A program made the translations under genes and the position numbers. A DNA stretch of 64,000 bases from Saprolegnia diclina VS20 (taxonomy: Eukaryota; Oomycota; Saprolegniomycetes; Saprolegniales; Saprolegniaceae): assembly GCF_000281045.1 (NCBI RefSeq), contig NW_008246082.1, forward strand, positions 129,279 to 193,278, written 5' to 3'. This document shows positions 43,910-54,589 of the stretch, one piece after another. Numbering within the stretch: position 1 is the first letter of the stretch; every line of letters starts with the position of its first letter. The notes beneath the pieces were generated by a model. It saw only the letters and a list, made by a program, of their open reading frames with translations, had not been told where the DNA came from and did not search any database.

Positions 43910-44902
43910 TGTGAGTGTCTACGGAGTGCGGCGGCAACGTGTGTGGGTCCACAGTGGAGTTGGAAAGTAATGAGCCACGCAGCAGGAGGCCACGACGCCT
44001 GACGCTCGGCAACGCTTCGCGCAGGGACGAATCGCACTTGATCGGGTCAATTTGGGGTCCTAGAGATTTGCAAAGTCCGTGTGGTTACATCTTCATGTCT
44101 TGAACAAAGTATGGCTTCGTAATCGCACTTACACGAGACCTCAGGCCGTAGATAGAAAAACCAAGTGGTTTCGTTGAAGTTCGCTTCAAGGGGGCGGGTA
44201 TAAAAAAACGCACGCACCCAGCACAGAAATACGTCGGACCAATCACAGCGCGCTGCAAAAACAGGCCGGACGACGCCGTCTCTTTGACGCGACGCCGTTC
44301 TTGACGACGTCGGCACTCTTCCTTCAGGACTAAGATCTATCCGTCTTATCCTGCGACGTAGTCTATGCGTTCGTCTGCGGAGGCGGCACGGACACCGGAG
44401 ACAATAGCCCCTCTGCGGTGCACCCGCCACTTGTAGGCAGGATGGTCGGCCAGGGCGTGTTTCATTCGAAACACATCAGCAGCACACTTGACGAACCAGT
44501 CGCCGCGGGTGGGTTGTAGCAGGTAGTACACTTGCTTTGAGCGAGGTGGCTGGAATCTGAGTGTATGAAACACAATCATACCGCGACGTGTCTATGGGAA
44601 GAAGCGCAGCCGTCGCTCGCCGAGCCGACCTCGGCATCTACATGACTACGAGCTATGACTACGGTCCATGACCGCGCCGGATGCTCGTATGCAACATGCA
44701 TGGCAAGGTGGTCGAAATGCAATCTCCCACCTTTGCAAGTGCAAACGCATTAAGTGCAATCTCAGCATGGACGGACGGCGCCAAGCGTCTAAGTCTGTGG
44801 TCCAACTAGTGCAGTCGTTGCCATCAGACAGAAGGCGACCGTAATTAGGCCGTCGGTTGCATAACCGTTAAACTCGCACTAGAAAGGACGTGAGCATCGA
44901 CG
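43910..44902. other. Intergenic; one weak minus-strand reading frame
   Basis: A minus-strand frame from ATG 44579 to TAA near 44346 encodes 77 residues with protein-like composition ('GDWFVKCAADVFRMKHALAD'). It has no recognised family or neighbour exons, so it is noted, not called. The rest holds nothing supported. Confidence 0.3.
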
Positions 44903-45391
44903 ATGCTGCCGCGGGTGCCTCTCGACAAGCCGTCGCGAGAAGGCAGCACCAAGATCCTCGTCGGTGGGAAAGACCGCGCATCCAACCTGCCGCGCCTCGA
45001 GGGCCAGAAGGTGCCCGTGAGCGACCGCGCCATGAACAAGCTCGGCATCAGCGACGAGATCGTCAAGATGGAGAAGCTCATGAAGAAACTCGGCATTTGC
45101 GACCACGACCTCGAAGAGTTCAAGCAGCGTACGCCTTCTTTCTCTTTGCGACTACGTTCTTAGTCGCCACTAGTGCAACGTCACTCGGGCAACATTGTCG
45201 AGACGGGGACGCTGGCAAAAGAAGAGATCCTCATGGGCTTCTCGGTCAAGCAAATGCACCGCGTGAAAGCGCTCAAGCGGCTCGGCGCGTCCGAACAAGA
45301 GGTTTGGGACGCGTATGCCCACAAGATTTCGCAGCTCGGCGCCCAACTGCACATGAAGCCCTCCGCGCGCAAAGCGAGCTCTCGGACGTAG
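44903..45391 (+). CDS. Hypothetical 147-residue protein
   Basis: Two exons, 44903-45128 and 45174-45391, joined through a 45-bp GTACG...TAG intron in phase. A basic N-terminus ('LDKPSREGSTKILVGGKDR') precedes charged helical sequence ('SDEIVKMEKLMKKLGICDHD'), then 'GTLAKEEILMGFSVKQMHRV' and 'RLGASEQEVWDAYAHK'. The spacing of helix pairs looks like a small all-helical, possibly DNA- or protein-binding fold, but I recognise no family. The stop lies 56 bases from the convergent Ufd2 stop. Confidence 0.55.
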
Positions 45392-45447
45392 CGTAGGTGT
45401 ACTCGTCGTGGATGCAGTTTATATATACGAGTTTGCAAGCGCGTCGA

Positions 45448-48400
45448 CTACTTTGTCTGCGCCACCATCCACGCGTCGATGCGCGCCTTGAGCACTGTCG
45501 CGGGCGTGAGCTGGTCGACGGTCAACGGCTGCCGCGTGAACGGGTCGGTCGCGTCGTTCATGAGGTGCTGGACGATCGTGGCGCGGTCGACCACGTACCC
45601 GCTCGGCAGCGTCACGGGGTCGCGCATGCGCTGGCAGAGAAGCGGGTCCATAAACTCGTCCGGGGCGTCGCCGTACGCCGCATCGTCGAGCGCGTTGCTC
45701 GCATGCAGCGCTTCGACCGTGTCGCAGAGGTTCTCAAAGGTCGCGACGCCCGGCGGCGGAATGAGCTGCGTGCGCTGGAGAATGTGCACGCACTTGCGGT
45801 ACACGGCCGGGTCGTACAAGCCGTTGGAGGCAACCGCCATCTGGAAGCTCTCGTATTGCGCAAAATGCAAGATCGTCTCGACGACTTCGCGGAGCATGAC
45901 CTTGGGCCGGAACTTGTACGTCTCGGGGTTCGCCACCTAATGGCGACATTACGAAACATGGAGACACTAGGCGGATCGAACCTTGAGCTCGAGGCCGCGG
46001 GGCCCCGCGAGCTTGACGAGCACGCTGTTGAGCATGCTCACGAGGCGTTCTTCCAGTGCGACGCTGAGGAACGGCGCTTGGATCTCGGACGTGAGGTATG
46101 ACATCATGTGGATCGTCTCGTTCGCGAGCTGCAAACTCGACGTGACCGTGCGCTCCTTCTCGGCCAAAAGACTCTGCTTTTGCTCTTGCGTCGCTTGGTC
46201 ATAAGTGCCCCAAAGCGGCGACTGGGCTTCCTCCTATCGCATCGAGATGAGGCGTCGCCGACTCGGATCCTCATCGTTTGTACCTGCAGCGCCTTGATCT
46301 CCGGTAAATTGGTCAGCGCATCAGTGAGGAGCGAGTTGATGTGGTTCATAAGACCGTGCGCAAACTTGACGAACGCCGGTTCGTTCGTGGAGATCGAGAC
46401 GAACGCAGGCTTGTGGGCCGGGCACTTCCAGAGGTACTTGAGCAAGCAAGCAATGTTGTAGCGGTGCTCGAGCTTTTCGTAAAAGCCCGTCTGCTCGACA
46501 TCGCCGTAGAGCGCGAGGAGGCACGGCGCGAGGTGCTCCTGCGCGAGCGGGCTCTGCGTGAGCGCGTTCACTGCGGACGGCACGCCGACCGTCGGCCGGT
46601 CCTCCGACTCGTGCGACGGCAGGCAGATCTCAAAGAGGCACTCGCTCATCTTGGCGCGCAAGTGCGGGCTCCGGACCAGCTGCGGCGACGAGAGGAAGAC
46701 GAGCGTCATCTTCAAGAGGTCGTCAAAGGCGAAGGCCGCGAGCTCCGTCGGCGCCATGCGTGCCACGAAGAGGAGAGCGTTGACAATGTCCTCGACAATG
46801 TGCTCGGGCATAAATGGCACAAGCAAATCTATCGTCCATAAAAGTGAGGGGTGTAGGAGGTTCGAAGCGCGTACCTTGCTCGCGCGTCGTAATGGGCAGC
46901 ACGAGCGGGCTCGACGACGCCTTCCCCGACGGCTCCAGACAGATGCGGCAGACCACGTCCGCGGACAAGAGGGCAAAACGCACGATCTCGTGAAGGACCT
47001 CGGGCTGGAGCAGCTTGGCGTCCAATAGCATCTTGGTCGACGCGAGTGCGTCAAACTGCGCTTGGACGCGAGGGTCGTTGTTGCTGCGCATGGCGTTTTG
47101 GACGTACGAGAGCTGGCGCAAGAGGCGCATGTACTTGGCCATGGTCGCGACTGGTCCAAGGTGGACGCTCTCCAGCGTGAGGTAAAAGCACTGCGTGATA
47201 AAGTTAAAGTCGCCGAGCGTCTTGGTCGTCGACGCAGCGCTCTCGGTCACCACGAGCTTGGTGCTGTCGGCCGGAAAGATGGGGTTGGGCACGGCCGCCA
47301 GGAACGTCGGGTCAATGAGCGAGTGTTTGGTTGACGATGGCGGCAAGAACGGACCGCAGAGCCGCAGCAGCACGACGCTGAGGTTCATGAGGAGGCCGGC
47401 GGTCGATGTGAGCGCAGCGTTCGGGTTTTCTTTGGCCATCTCCTGGTTGACTTCGAGCGCCTGCGCCAGCCTAGACACAGCCTCAGATCTTATGCCAGTC
47501 AAGATTTGGAATACCAAGCGAGGACGCGGTCCTTGCACACCGGGCCAGCCTTGAGCAGCGACTTGAAGATGTCGGTGCATAAGTCGTGGTTAAACTTGAG
47601 TTCGTTCCGAAGTTGCCGCAGCGACTTGTCGACGTCGTTGCGCGTCCTATGCGGCATGTTGGAGCCAAACGCATTGCTTCTTCAACTATACCGTTTGGTG
47701 ATGTTGGAAAACATGTCTTTGAGCGCAGGATCCGGCGAGTCGGTCGAGAGGCGTAGCAGAATGCCGAGCGCGGTGGCGTCTTGGAGGCGGCGCCCGTTGA
47801 GCGGTGGTGAGAGGAGAAACCCTGGCATCGTGACAAAGACCGTCGCAAAGCCCTTGACACGCACGAGGGACCCGATCGCTTGCATGGGCGGCGCCCACAC
47901 CTCGACCGCGAGGAGCGACTGCGCACCAAGAAAGATCTCGGAGACGAGCTTCTGGAAGATGGGGCCCACGACGCGGCCAAGGCCCGCGGACCCACCCTGG
48001 GCCTCGAGCCCCTGGGCGAGGAGCTCGAGGTACGAGGGCGTGCTTGGCGTCGGGTTGCGCACGAGCGCGTCAAACACTTCGAGCGGCGTCATGGCGTGCG
48101 ACGGAAACATCTCGGGCTCCAAGAGGCACGTCACGCTGTAGTTGATCGCCATCTCCATGAGCGACTTGACCTATTGGTTAATATGGCATAAGCCACAGGC
48201 GATCGAGTGGTGCATCGTACGACGACAAGATCGGCCTCGGAGAGCTGCGAACTCTCGGTCCGGCAGCGCTGGTACACGTCAAAGAGGTACCGCAGCGTCG
48301 GTGTCGCGAGCGCCGCGTCTTCTTCCGACACGAGCCGCATGTACAAGACTTCGCTGACGTTGTCGCCGTTGAGAGCGTTTCCCGCGACGTCCATGTACAA

Positions 48401-48736
48401 GACATCGTGCGAACCTGGCGGATGCAACGTCACCTGCAGGATGCGAGACAGCATCTCGTGGAGCCCGTCACGCCGGCTCGCCTTCTTCTTCAGCACCGGC
48501 GCGGGGGCTTGAACAGGTGGCGCAGGCGGTGCGATAACCGGCTTGGGCGGCGACGCTTTCACGACCGGCGGCGCGGGGGCCGGCGCAGCTTGCTCCAAGG
48601 GCGCCAGGCGCTCGAGGCGCTTCTGCCGGAGCTCTTCCGCCGTCGGGACATGCACGTCTTCGCTAGTCGTGCTCATGTCATGGTTCTCGTCTTCCTTCTG
48701 GTCGCCATTGACCCAGGAGCTAATCCAGCTCGCCAT
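45448..48736 (-). CDS. Ubiquitin conjugation factor E4 (Ufd2/UBE4 type)
   Basis: Seven exons, 48736-48221, 48170-47692, 47646-47515, 47470-46875, 46828-46284, 46233-45982 and 45936-45448, 1,002 residues, close to yeast Ufd2 (961). The N-terminus is variable and proline-rich. The large helical Ufd2 core includes 'TAGLLMNLSVVLLRLCGPFL', 'LRYLFDVYQRC', 'SPHLRAKMSECLFEICLPS' and 'YGDVEQTGFYEKLEHRYNI'. The final 75 residues are a U-box: 'APDEFMDPLLCQRMRDPV', 'LPSGYVVDRATIVQHL' and 'DPFTRQPLTVDQLTP', without zinc ligands as expected. It extends ubiquitin chains on preformed conjugates, working with Cdc48/p97 and proteasome shuttles. The TATCCGGATA element lies 100 bases upstream. Confidence 0.95.
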
Positions 48737-48835
48737 GCTTCCGTCGCTGTCTTCTGACCGAGGAAATCTTACGTCAAACCGGTTTCGCTGACCGGTTCAT
48801 ATGGCGTGAACCGACACGGCTAAAAACACGCTTCC

Positions 48836-48845
48836 TATCCGGATA
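48836..48845. promoter_or_regulatory. TATCCGGATA palindrome upstream of Ufd2
   Basis: Perfect 10-base palindrome 100 bases before the Ufd2 start; one of the best copies of the recurrent element. Confidence 0.4.
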
Positions 48846-49682
48846 CTTTAGCCGAGACACTCCGTCGTCGAATTGGCACGGTGGTCCCATCGCGCTCCGC
48901 TATCGCGCTCGTGCATGTCGTGTACTTTGCCGCATACATAGTACTATGCGCGCAGGGCCTAGGGACCAGCGTACCTAAGTTCCATACAACCGCACAGTAC
49001 TCATATCGTGGCGGGCAGTTGCGGCTTTGTCCGGATAAGGGAGGAACTCACTCGAATGATGATGCGCGAGGCCAACTCTATCAGAACAACGAGCGCCGCA
49101 TCGGTATCCAAGGATGTTCCTACCGCGCGGCCGCCAGTCAGTTGAGCGGCGTCGCACACGAGGCAGAAAACCCACATGAAGGCTCGAGACTGCCCATCGT
49201 TGCAGCCGGCCATGTCCAATCCGACCGTTCCGACTGCATGGCACACAAAGGGCGCCAAATTTGTCCTGTGCTTGGGTCTGTGGTAATGAATAAAAAGGTA
49301 TATTGGCTCTTTTTCCAGCGACGAGCGTGTAGCGTTGGGAAGAGCCTGTCACGTCCAAATGATTTCTGCTGGATTCATTCAGTGTCATGTGACGGTGAGG
49401 CTCATAGGTCCAGCATTTTTGGCCGCTCATACCTTTCATGCGGAGCACAGACCGCCACAGAAACCACGACGTGTGTTCGATCGTGCGGCCACATCGTCGT
49501 AAGCACCCCATAGACAAGTGGACGCCGATCAACCCGCGCGACCAGGCTACATATCACCATGGACACTGATAGATGCAATTGGCCACACGAGCGCCGCGGT
49601 GCAACGGTGTGGGCAATCGTCGTTTGAGGGAGTCTCTCTCGCACCGCGCGGTGGTCCCTCCACTCATTCGATGGCTAGAAAG

Positions 49683-49705
49683 TACACTGTAAAATACAGT
49701 GTACG
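49683..49705. repeat. Perfect inverted repeat, arms GTACACTGTA / TACAGTGTAC
   Basis: Ten-base arms separated by AAA. A third arm copy, TACAGTGTAC, recurs at 49746-49755. It lies about 300 bases before the chitin synthase. Could be a dimeric factor site or a hairpin; no function shown. Confidence 0.75.
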
Positions 49706-50007
49706 GAGCTGCACGTCTACGGCATGAACTTCAGGTAGCTTTTTCTACAGTGTACCTCGTAGGGGATGATAGAGCTCGTTTGACGAATCCCGTGCCAATG
49801 AAGTACATGGGTCACCCACCCCAGCCGGTCCCTTCGACGCGGCCTGAAAATAATATATATCACCTGAGCGAATGACCTTGGTATTTGTATGAAGACTACG
49901 ATTTCGACGCGGAAATTATAAAAACCGGCGCGCTTTGGGCGCCCAGCTGCGAGCGCCATGCTGCACATTTCATTGCGACGCGGAGCCCAGAGGAAGATAG
50001 TAGTGAG

Positions 50008-52615
50008 ATGGGTGTCCCGACCTTGAGCAAGGCGTCCGTCTTCCGCTTCGCGCGGCAGCCTCGCCACCACGGCGTCAAGACGCGCCTGCTCCGGAGTCGC
50101 TCCAAGACGCTCATGCTCGGCGGCCAGAGCACGGCCGAGACGGCGCAGTACGCGTCGTGCAACCCGAATGGCGACGAGCCATCATCCAATGCTCTTAAGC
50201 CGCTCAAGCTCAAGGACATGTCGACCGACGATCTTCTGCGGCACGCCGAGCAGCTCGATATGCACCTCGCCAAAATCTACATCGAGAGCCAGAAGACCAA
50301 GGCGCTCGCACCGATCGTGACCAAGTCGATTGGCCTTCCGCAGCAGCTCTGGGAAGACGCCGGCGTCGCGCCGCCGTACCATAGCGCGCCCGAGTTTCAG
50401 GACCTTCGGTACACGGCCGTGCGCACAGCCGACCCGATCGCGTTCTCGGCCGATGGCTACAGCCTCCGGTTGCACACGCTCGGAAAGAGCATCAAGGTGT
50501 TTATCACGGTCACCATGTACAACGAGCCCGCGTCGCAGCTCCAAGCGACGCTCACGGGCCTCGCAAGTGGCATCGACTATCTCTGCAACCAGTACGGGTA
50601 TGACTTTTGGCAAGAAGTCGCTGTCGTCGTAGTCGCCGACGGCCGGTCCAAGACCCACCACAGCGTCCTCCCGTACCTCGAAAGCTTTGGGGCGTTCGAG
50701 AAGGGGCTGCTCGCGTCCGCGATTGCGGCGTCCAAGGACACGCACGTGCACCTCTTTGAGTCGACGATCCAGCTGCGCAAAACCGACGGCGCGTTCCACT
50801 CGCCCATGCAGCTCATCTTTGCGCTCAAAGAGCACAACGCCGGGAAGCTGCACTCGCACCTCTGGTTCTTCAACGCGTTCTCCGAGCAAGTCGACCCGAC
50901 GTACACCGCGCTCGTCGACGTCGGCACCGTACCCGCCGAGTCGTCCGTGTACCGCCTCATCCGCAGCATGGAGCGCAACCCGCAGATCGGCGGTGTCGCC
51001 GGCGAGATCGCGGTCGATGATCCCGACTTCTTCAACCCCGTGATTGCGGCGCAGCATTTCGAGTACAAGATCGCCAACATCATGGACGCGTCATTGCAGT
51101 CGGTCTTTGGCTTCATCGGCGTCCTCCCTGGTGCCTTCTCGGCCTACCGCTACGAAGCCATTCGATCGATCAACGGCGTCGGCCCGCTCGCAGAGTACTT
51201 TAAGAGCCTCACCGCATCCAAGAAGGAGCTCGGGTACGTCGTTTGCCTTACTCTCGTGGCGTGTCTCATATATATCTTGTAGGCTCTGCGTCGGTAACAT
51301 GTACTTGGCCGAGGACCGCATCCTGTGCTTTGAAATCCTCGCGCGCAAAAACTGCGACTGGACGATGCACTACGTCAAGGACGCGATCGCGCATACCGAC
51401 GTGCCCGAGACGCTCGTGGATTTGATCAAGCAGCGCCGGCGCTGGCTCAACGGGTCCTTCTTCGCCGGCCTCTTTGCGATCTGGAACTTTGGCCGCGTCT
51501 GGACCGAGAGCGCGCACAGCTTGCCGCGCAAGTGTGCCTTTAGCCTCCAGTTCCTCTACCTCGCGTTCCAGAACGTCATGAACTGGTTCCTCCTCAGCAA
51601 CCTGTTTTTGACATTTTTCTACATCCTCTCGCTCGCGCTCTACTACAAGTCGATCGAGGTCCTCCACGTCGTGCTCGGCACGTACTTTGTGCTCGTCGGG
51701 AGTCTCATCGTCTTTGCCCTCGGTACATCATCCGTCCGAGTCGCTGGCGCCACATCCTCATGCAACTACCTAGGCAACAAGCCCGGGCACCGCACGGCGA
51801 TCTACTACCGCGTGAGCTCGTACGTCATGGGCACGATCATGCTCTGCGTCACGTGCATCTCGCTCTACGCGCTCCTCGGGAACGTCCAGTTTGTGGACCC
51901 GCGCTCCGACTTGCCGTCGTGCAGCGTCAGCAACTACGAGCTCGAAGCCGGCGCGTTCTTCTCGCTCGGCATCATCTTTGTGTGCGCGTTCATGCATGGC
52001 GAGTTTGGCATCGTGCGCAGCACTGTCCAGTACTTCTTCATGCTGCCGACCTTTGTCGTACGTTCTTATTGGCCGGTCGAGTATGACGTGGCAGCGTCTC
52101 ATGCGATCTTGTAGAATGTGCTCGGTATTTATGCGTACAGCAACCTCCACGACTTGAGCTGGGGCACAAAGGGCATCGAGACGAGCGGCGGCCACGGTGG
52201 TCTGCCCACGAGCAGGTTTGGCAGCGTCAAGGACATGGTGGCCCTCCACTTGAACGCGGCCACTACCGACGTCGTCTCAGAAGCCGACAAGCTAAAGGGC
52301 GTCGTCGCGGCCGAGCACGAAGACGTCGACAACCGGTTCCGTGTCTTTCGGTCGCTCTTACTGCTTACGTGGCTGCTCACGAACGGGTGCTGGCTCTACT
52401 ACGCGACGAGCTTCATCTCGTGCTCGTGCTACCTCAAGTACCTCAGCTATATCGTCGCGGTCTTCAACACGATCCGGTTCGTCGGCGGCCTCCTCTTCCT
52501 CGCGTTCCGCATGGCGCGCGGTGTGCTCCATTGCTGCCGCCAAGGCGTCATGAAGACGCGCCCGCTCCGCTGCGGCGGCAACCCGCAAGCGGGCGACGAT
52601 TGCTCGCCCGTCTAA
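50008..52615 (+). CDS. CHS: Chitin synthase
   Basis: Four exons, 50008-51233, 51283-51722, 51774-52057 and 52115-52615, 816 residues. The family 2 glycosyltransferase core contains '[16 protein letters not shown]', 'VVVADGRSK', 'VDVGTVP' and '[14 protein letters not shown]'. It also has the donor and acceptor motifs '[12 protein letters not shown]' and '[15 protein letters not shown]', the QRRRW signature of chitin synthases. Several membrane spans follow ('[20 protein letters not shown]', '[19 protein letters not shown]', '[20 protein letters not shown]') and again near the C-terminus. It polymerises UDP-N-acetylglucosamine into chitin at the plasma membrane, mainly in growing hyphal tips. 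Saprolegnian oomycetes make small amounts of chitin alongside cellulose. ATG 50008 follows a TATAAAA-like box. Confidence 0.95.
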
Positions 52616-52689
52616 TTTACTACTGCTAGTGTGTTGTTTGTGTAACTTAAAAATGAAGTACGATGCTTCTTTATCAGGCGAGCGCACGC

Positions 52690-53765
52690 CTACATGAACT
52701 CGGACGAGAGGTCGTTGAAGTACGGATGGCGCATCGCGTCGCGGGCCGAGATGCGTTGCGACGGCGTGTACGTGAGCATGCGCTATGGATGGTGAGAAAG
52801 CGAGAAGGACGGGAAGAGCAAACCTGGAGGAGGTCGAGGCCGTCCGTGTCGAGCTTGGAAAACATGGGCGCGAGGTCTTGGGCGCGCCACTTGGGGAACG
52901 TCGGCGCGTAGTCGCGCAAGGACGAGACGCCGGTCCACGTCGACTCGTCGGGTGTTCCCATCACCTGGAAGATACGGTAGAGCTGGTCGATCTCTGAGTC
53001 GCCTGTGAAGAGTGGCTTCTTGCGAAGAAGCTCTGCAAAGATGGCGCCGCACGACCAGATATCGACGGGCGGCGAGTACGCTTCTTGCCCGAGGAGGATC
53101 TCGGGCGCGCGGTACCAGAGTGTAATGACTTCGTGCGTGTACTTGCGCACGGGCAGCGAGAAGGCGCGTGCGAGGCCAAAGTCGGCGATCTTGAGCGCGC
53201 CTGTTCGGCTCACGAGCAAGTTTTGCGGCTTCAAGTCCCTAGCGTCGGTCGTTGTCAGATAGGCGGCTCCATTCGCCAGACGACGCACCGGTGCATAATG
53301 CCCCGCGAGTGGCAAAAGGCGAGGCCCTTCAGGAGTTGGTACATGTACGCCTACGTCATCGTCGTCATGGCAAGCGTATGCATCAAATCGCAGTACCTTG
53401 ATCAAGTGTGGGTCAATGCTGCCCAAGGTTGTGTCCATGCAGCGCTTGAGGTCGCGGTCGACAAACTCAAAGACGAGGTAGAGCTTGCCAGCGTCCTGGA
53501 GACAGTTGAGGAGCCTATAGCGATTGCATAAGCTTCCTGCATATGCATCGATAGCGCCCGACTTGACGATGTTGGGGTGCTCGAGCTCGCGCAGGATCGA
53601 GATCTCACGGAGCGCGGTCGACGGGATCCCTTCGTCCTCGACCTCGAGCCGGATGCGCTTGAGGGCGACGATCTCCTGCGTCTTGAGGTCCTGCGCCTTG
53701 TACACGACGCCGTACGTTCCCTCGCCGATCGCCCCGTTCTTCTCGATCTTCCTGTACCGGTCCAT
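52690..53765 (-). CDS. Cyclin-dependent kinase, CDK1-like
   Basis: Five exons, 53765-53563, 53514-53397, 53350-53289, 53238-52824 and 52782-52690, 296 residues, the exact size of Cdc2. The glycine loop '[12 protein letters not shown]' carries the inhibitory Thr17/Tyr18 pair. The cyclin-binding helix reads PSTALRE ('[19 protein letters not shown]') rather than PSTAIRE. Catalytic '[10 protein letters not shown]', 'DFGLARAFS' and T-loop '[16 protein letters not shown]' with the activating Thr are intact. The C-terminal '[11 protein letters not shown]' is typical. It is probably the mitotic or G1/S kinase, though PSTALRE could also fit a related CDK. The stop lies 75 bases from the convergent chitin synthase stop. 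Confidence 0.95.
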
Positions 53766-54589
53766 GGCGTCCCCTTTGGCGAAATCCAAATATACCGCGA
53801 ATTGCGACCACTGCGACTTTGTATTGCCATGTTGAAAACCCCACGAAGCCTTTGGATTGGCTGTATACGTTTGGTTTTTTTACCAATCCCAGCCGCTCTT
53901 GTAGCCGGCCTCTGCCTCGCCAAGGGTCGGCCTCGCCGGGGCATCACGACGAAGCGGATAAGCTTCGAGGACCTTGCGACATGAGATCGAAAGACTTCGT
54001 AGTCTCTAGCTCGAGGGACTTGGACGAGCCCCGCGCCGTCCATTGACAATGTTTGGGCGGCCTAATTTTTTTTTGCGCGCCAAAATGAACGAATGCGCAG
54101 CTGATGGACAACCGATCCACATCGGCAAAGCTAGTCGTTGCAATCGGTGGTGCGACGATAGTACCTACACTATTAGAGTACCTCGTTGTAATAGGCTTTG
54201 AAGAGTCGGATTAACTAAAGTGTGGAATGTGTGGAGCCGCAGATTGCCTGCTTCAAGCTCAAGCTGGTGTGGCCTAGAAGCTAGGCTTGAGCTTGCCGAG
54301 GAGCAACGCATCGGACACTACTGCAGGGAATGGCTCGTGGGGATAGAAGTACTGTTATGAGGAGCGTATATCGCCTTTATTGGCTCCTCAGTAGACTCGC
54401 CCTCACGCGTGTGAATCAAAGTGCTGCTGGGTTTGTCCCAATGATGTTTGTGGGAAATTTGAGTTTTGCCCGATTGAGACAAACTAACTATCTTAGTCGA
54501 AATGGTTTAGTCGGTCGACCGCATCCGGATGCATGTATATCCGGATATCCCAATCTTGCGGCCGCACAGAAGATTCTGAGGTGGCGAAG
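53766..54589. other. Divergent promoter region of CDK and RPN6
   Basis: No gene seen. CCAAT boxes (53856-53860 inverted, 53883-53887) face the CDK gene. ATCCGGAT (54523-54530) and a 12-base palindrome (54537-54548) lie before RPN6. Confidence 0.5.
54537..54548. promoter_or_regulatory. Perfect ATATCCGGATAT palindrome upstream of RPN6
   Basis: Twelve-base palindrome 42 bases before the RPN6 ATG, with a second ATCCGGAT 7 bases further upstream. Confidence 0.45.

Larger units (their letters stand above)
48737..50007. other. Long divergent intergenic region
   Basis: No supported gene in 1.27 kb. It contains TATCCGGATA (48836-48845), TCCGGATAA (49030-49038), a perfect 10-bp-arm inverted repeat (49683-49705) and a TATAAAA-like box at about 49916, 90 bases before the chitin synthase ATG. 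Confidence 0.5.

Noticed and set aside
45448-48736. First impression of a retromer VPS35-like helical protein
   Set aside because: The C-terminal U-box and Ufd2-core signatures identify it as E4/Ufd2.
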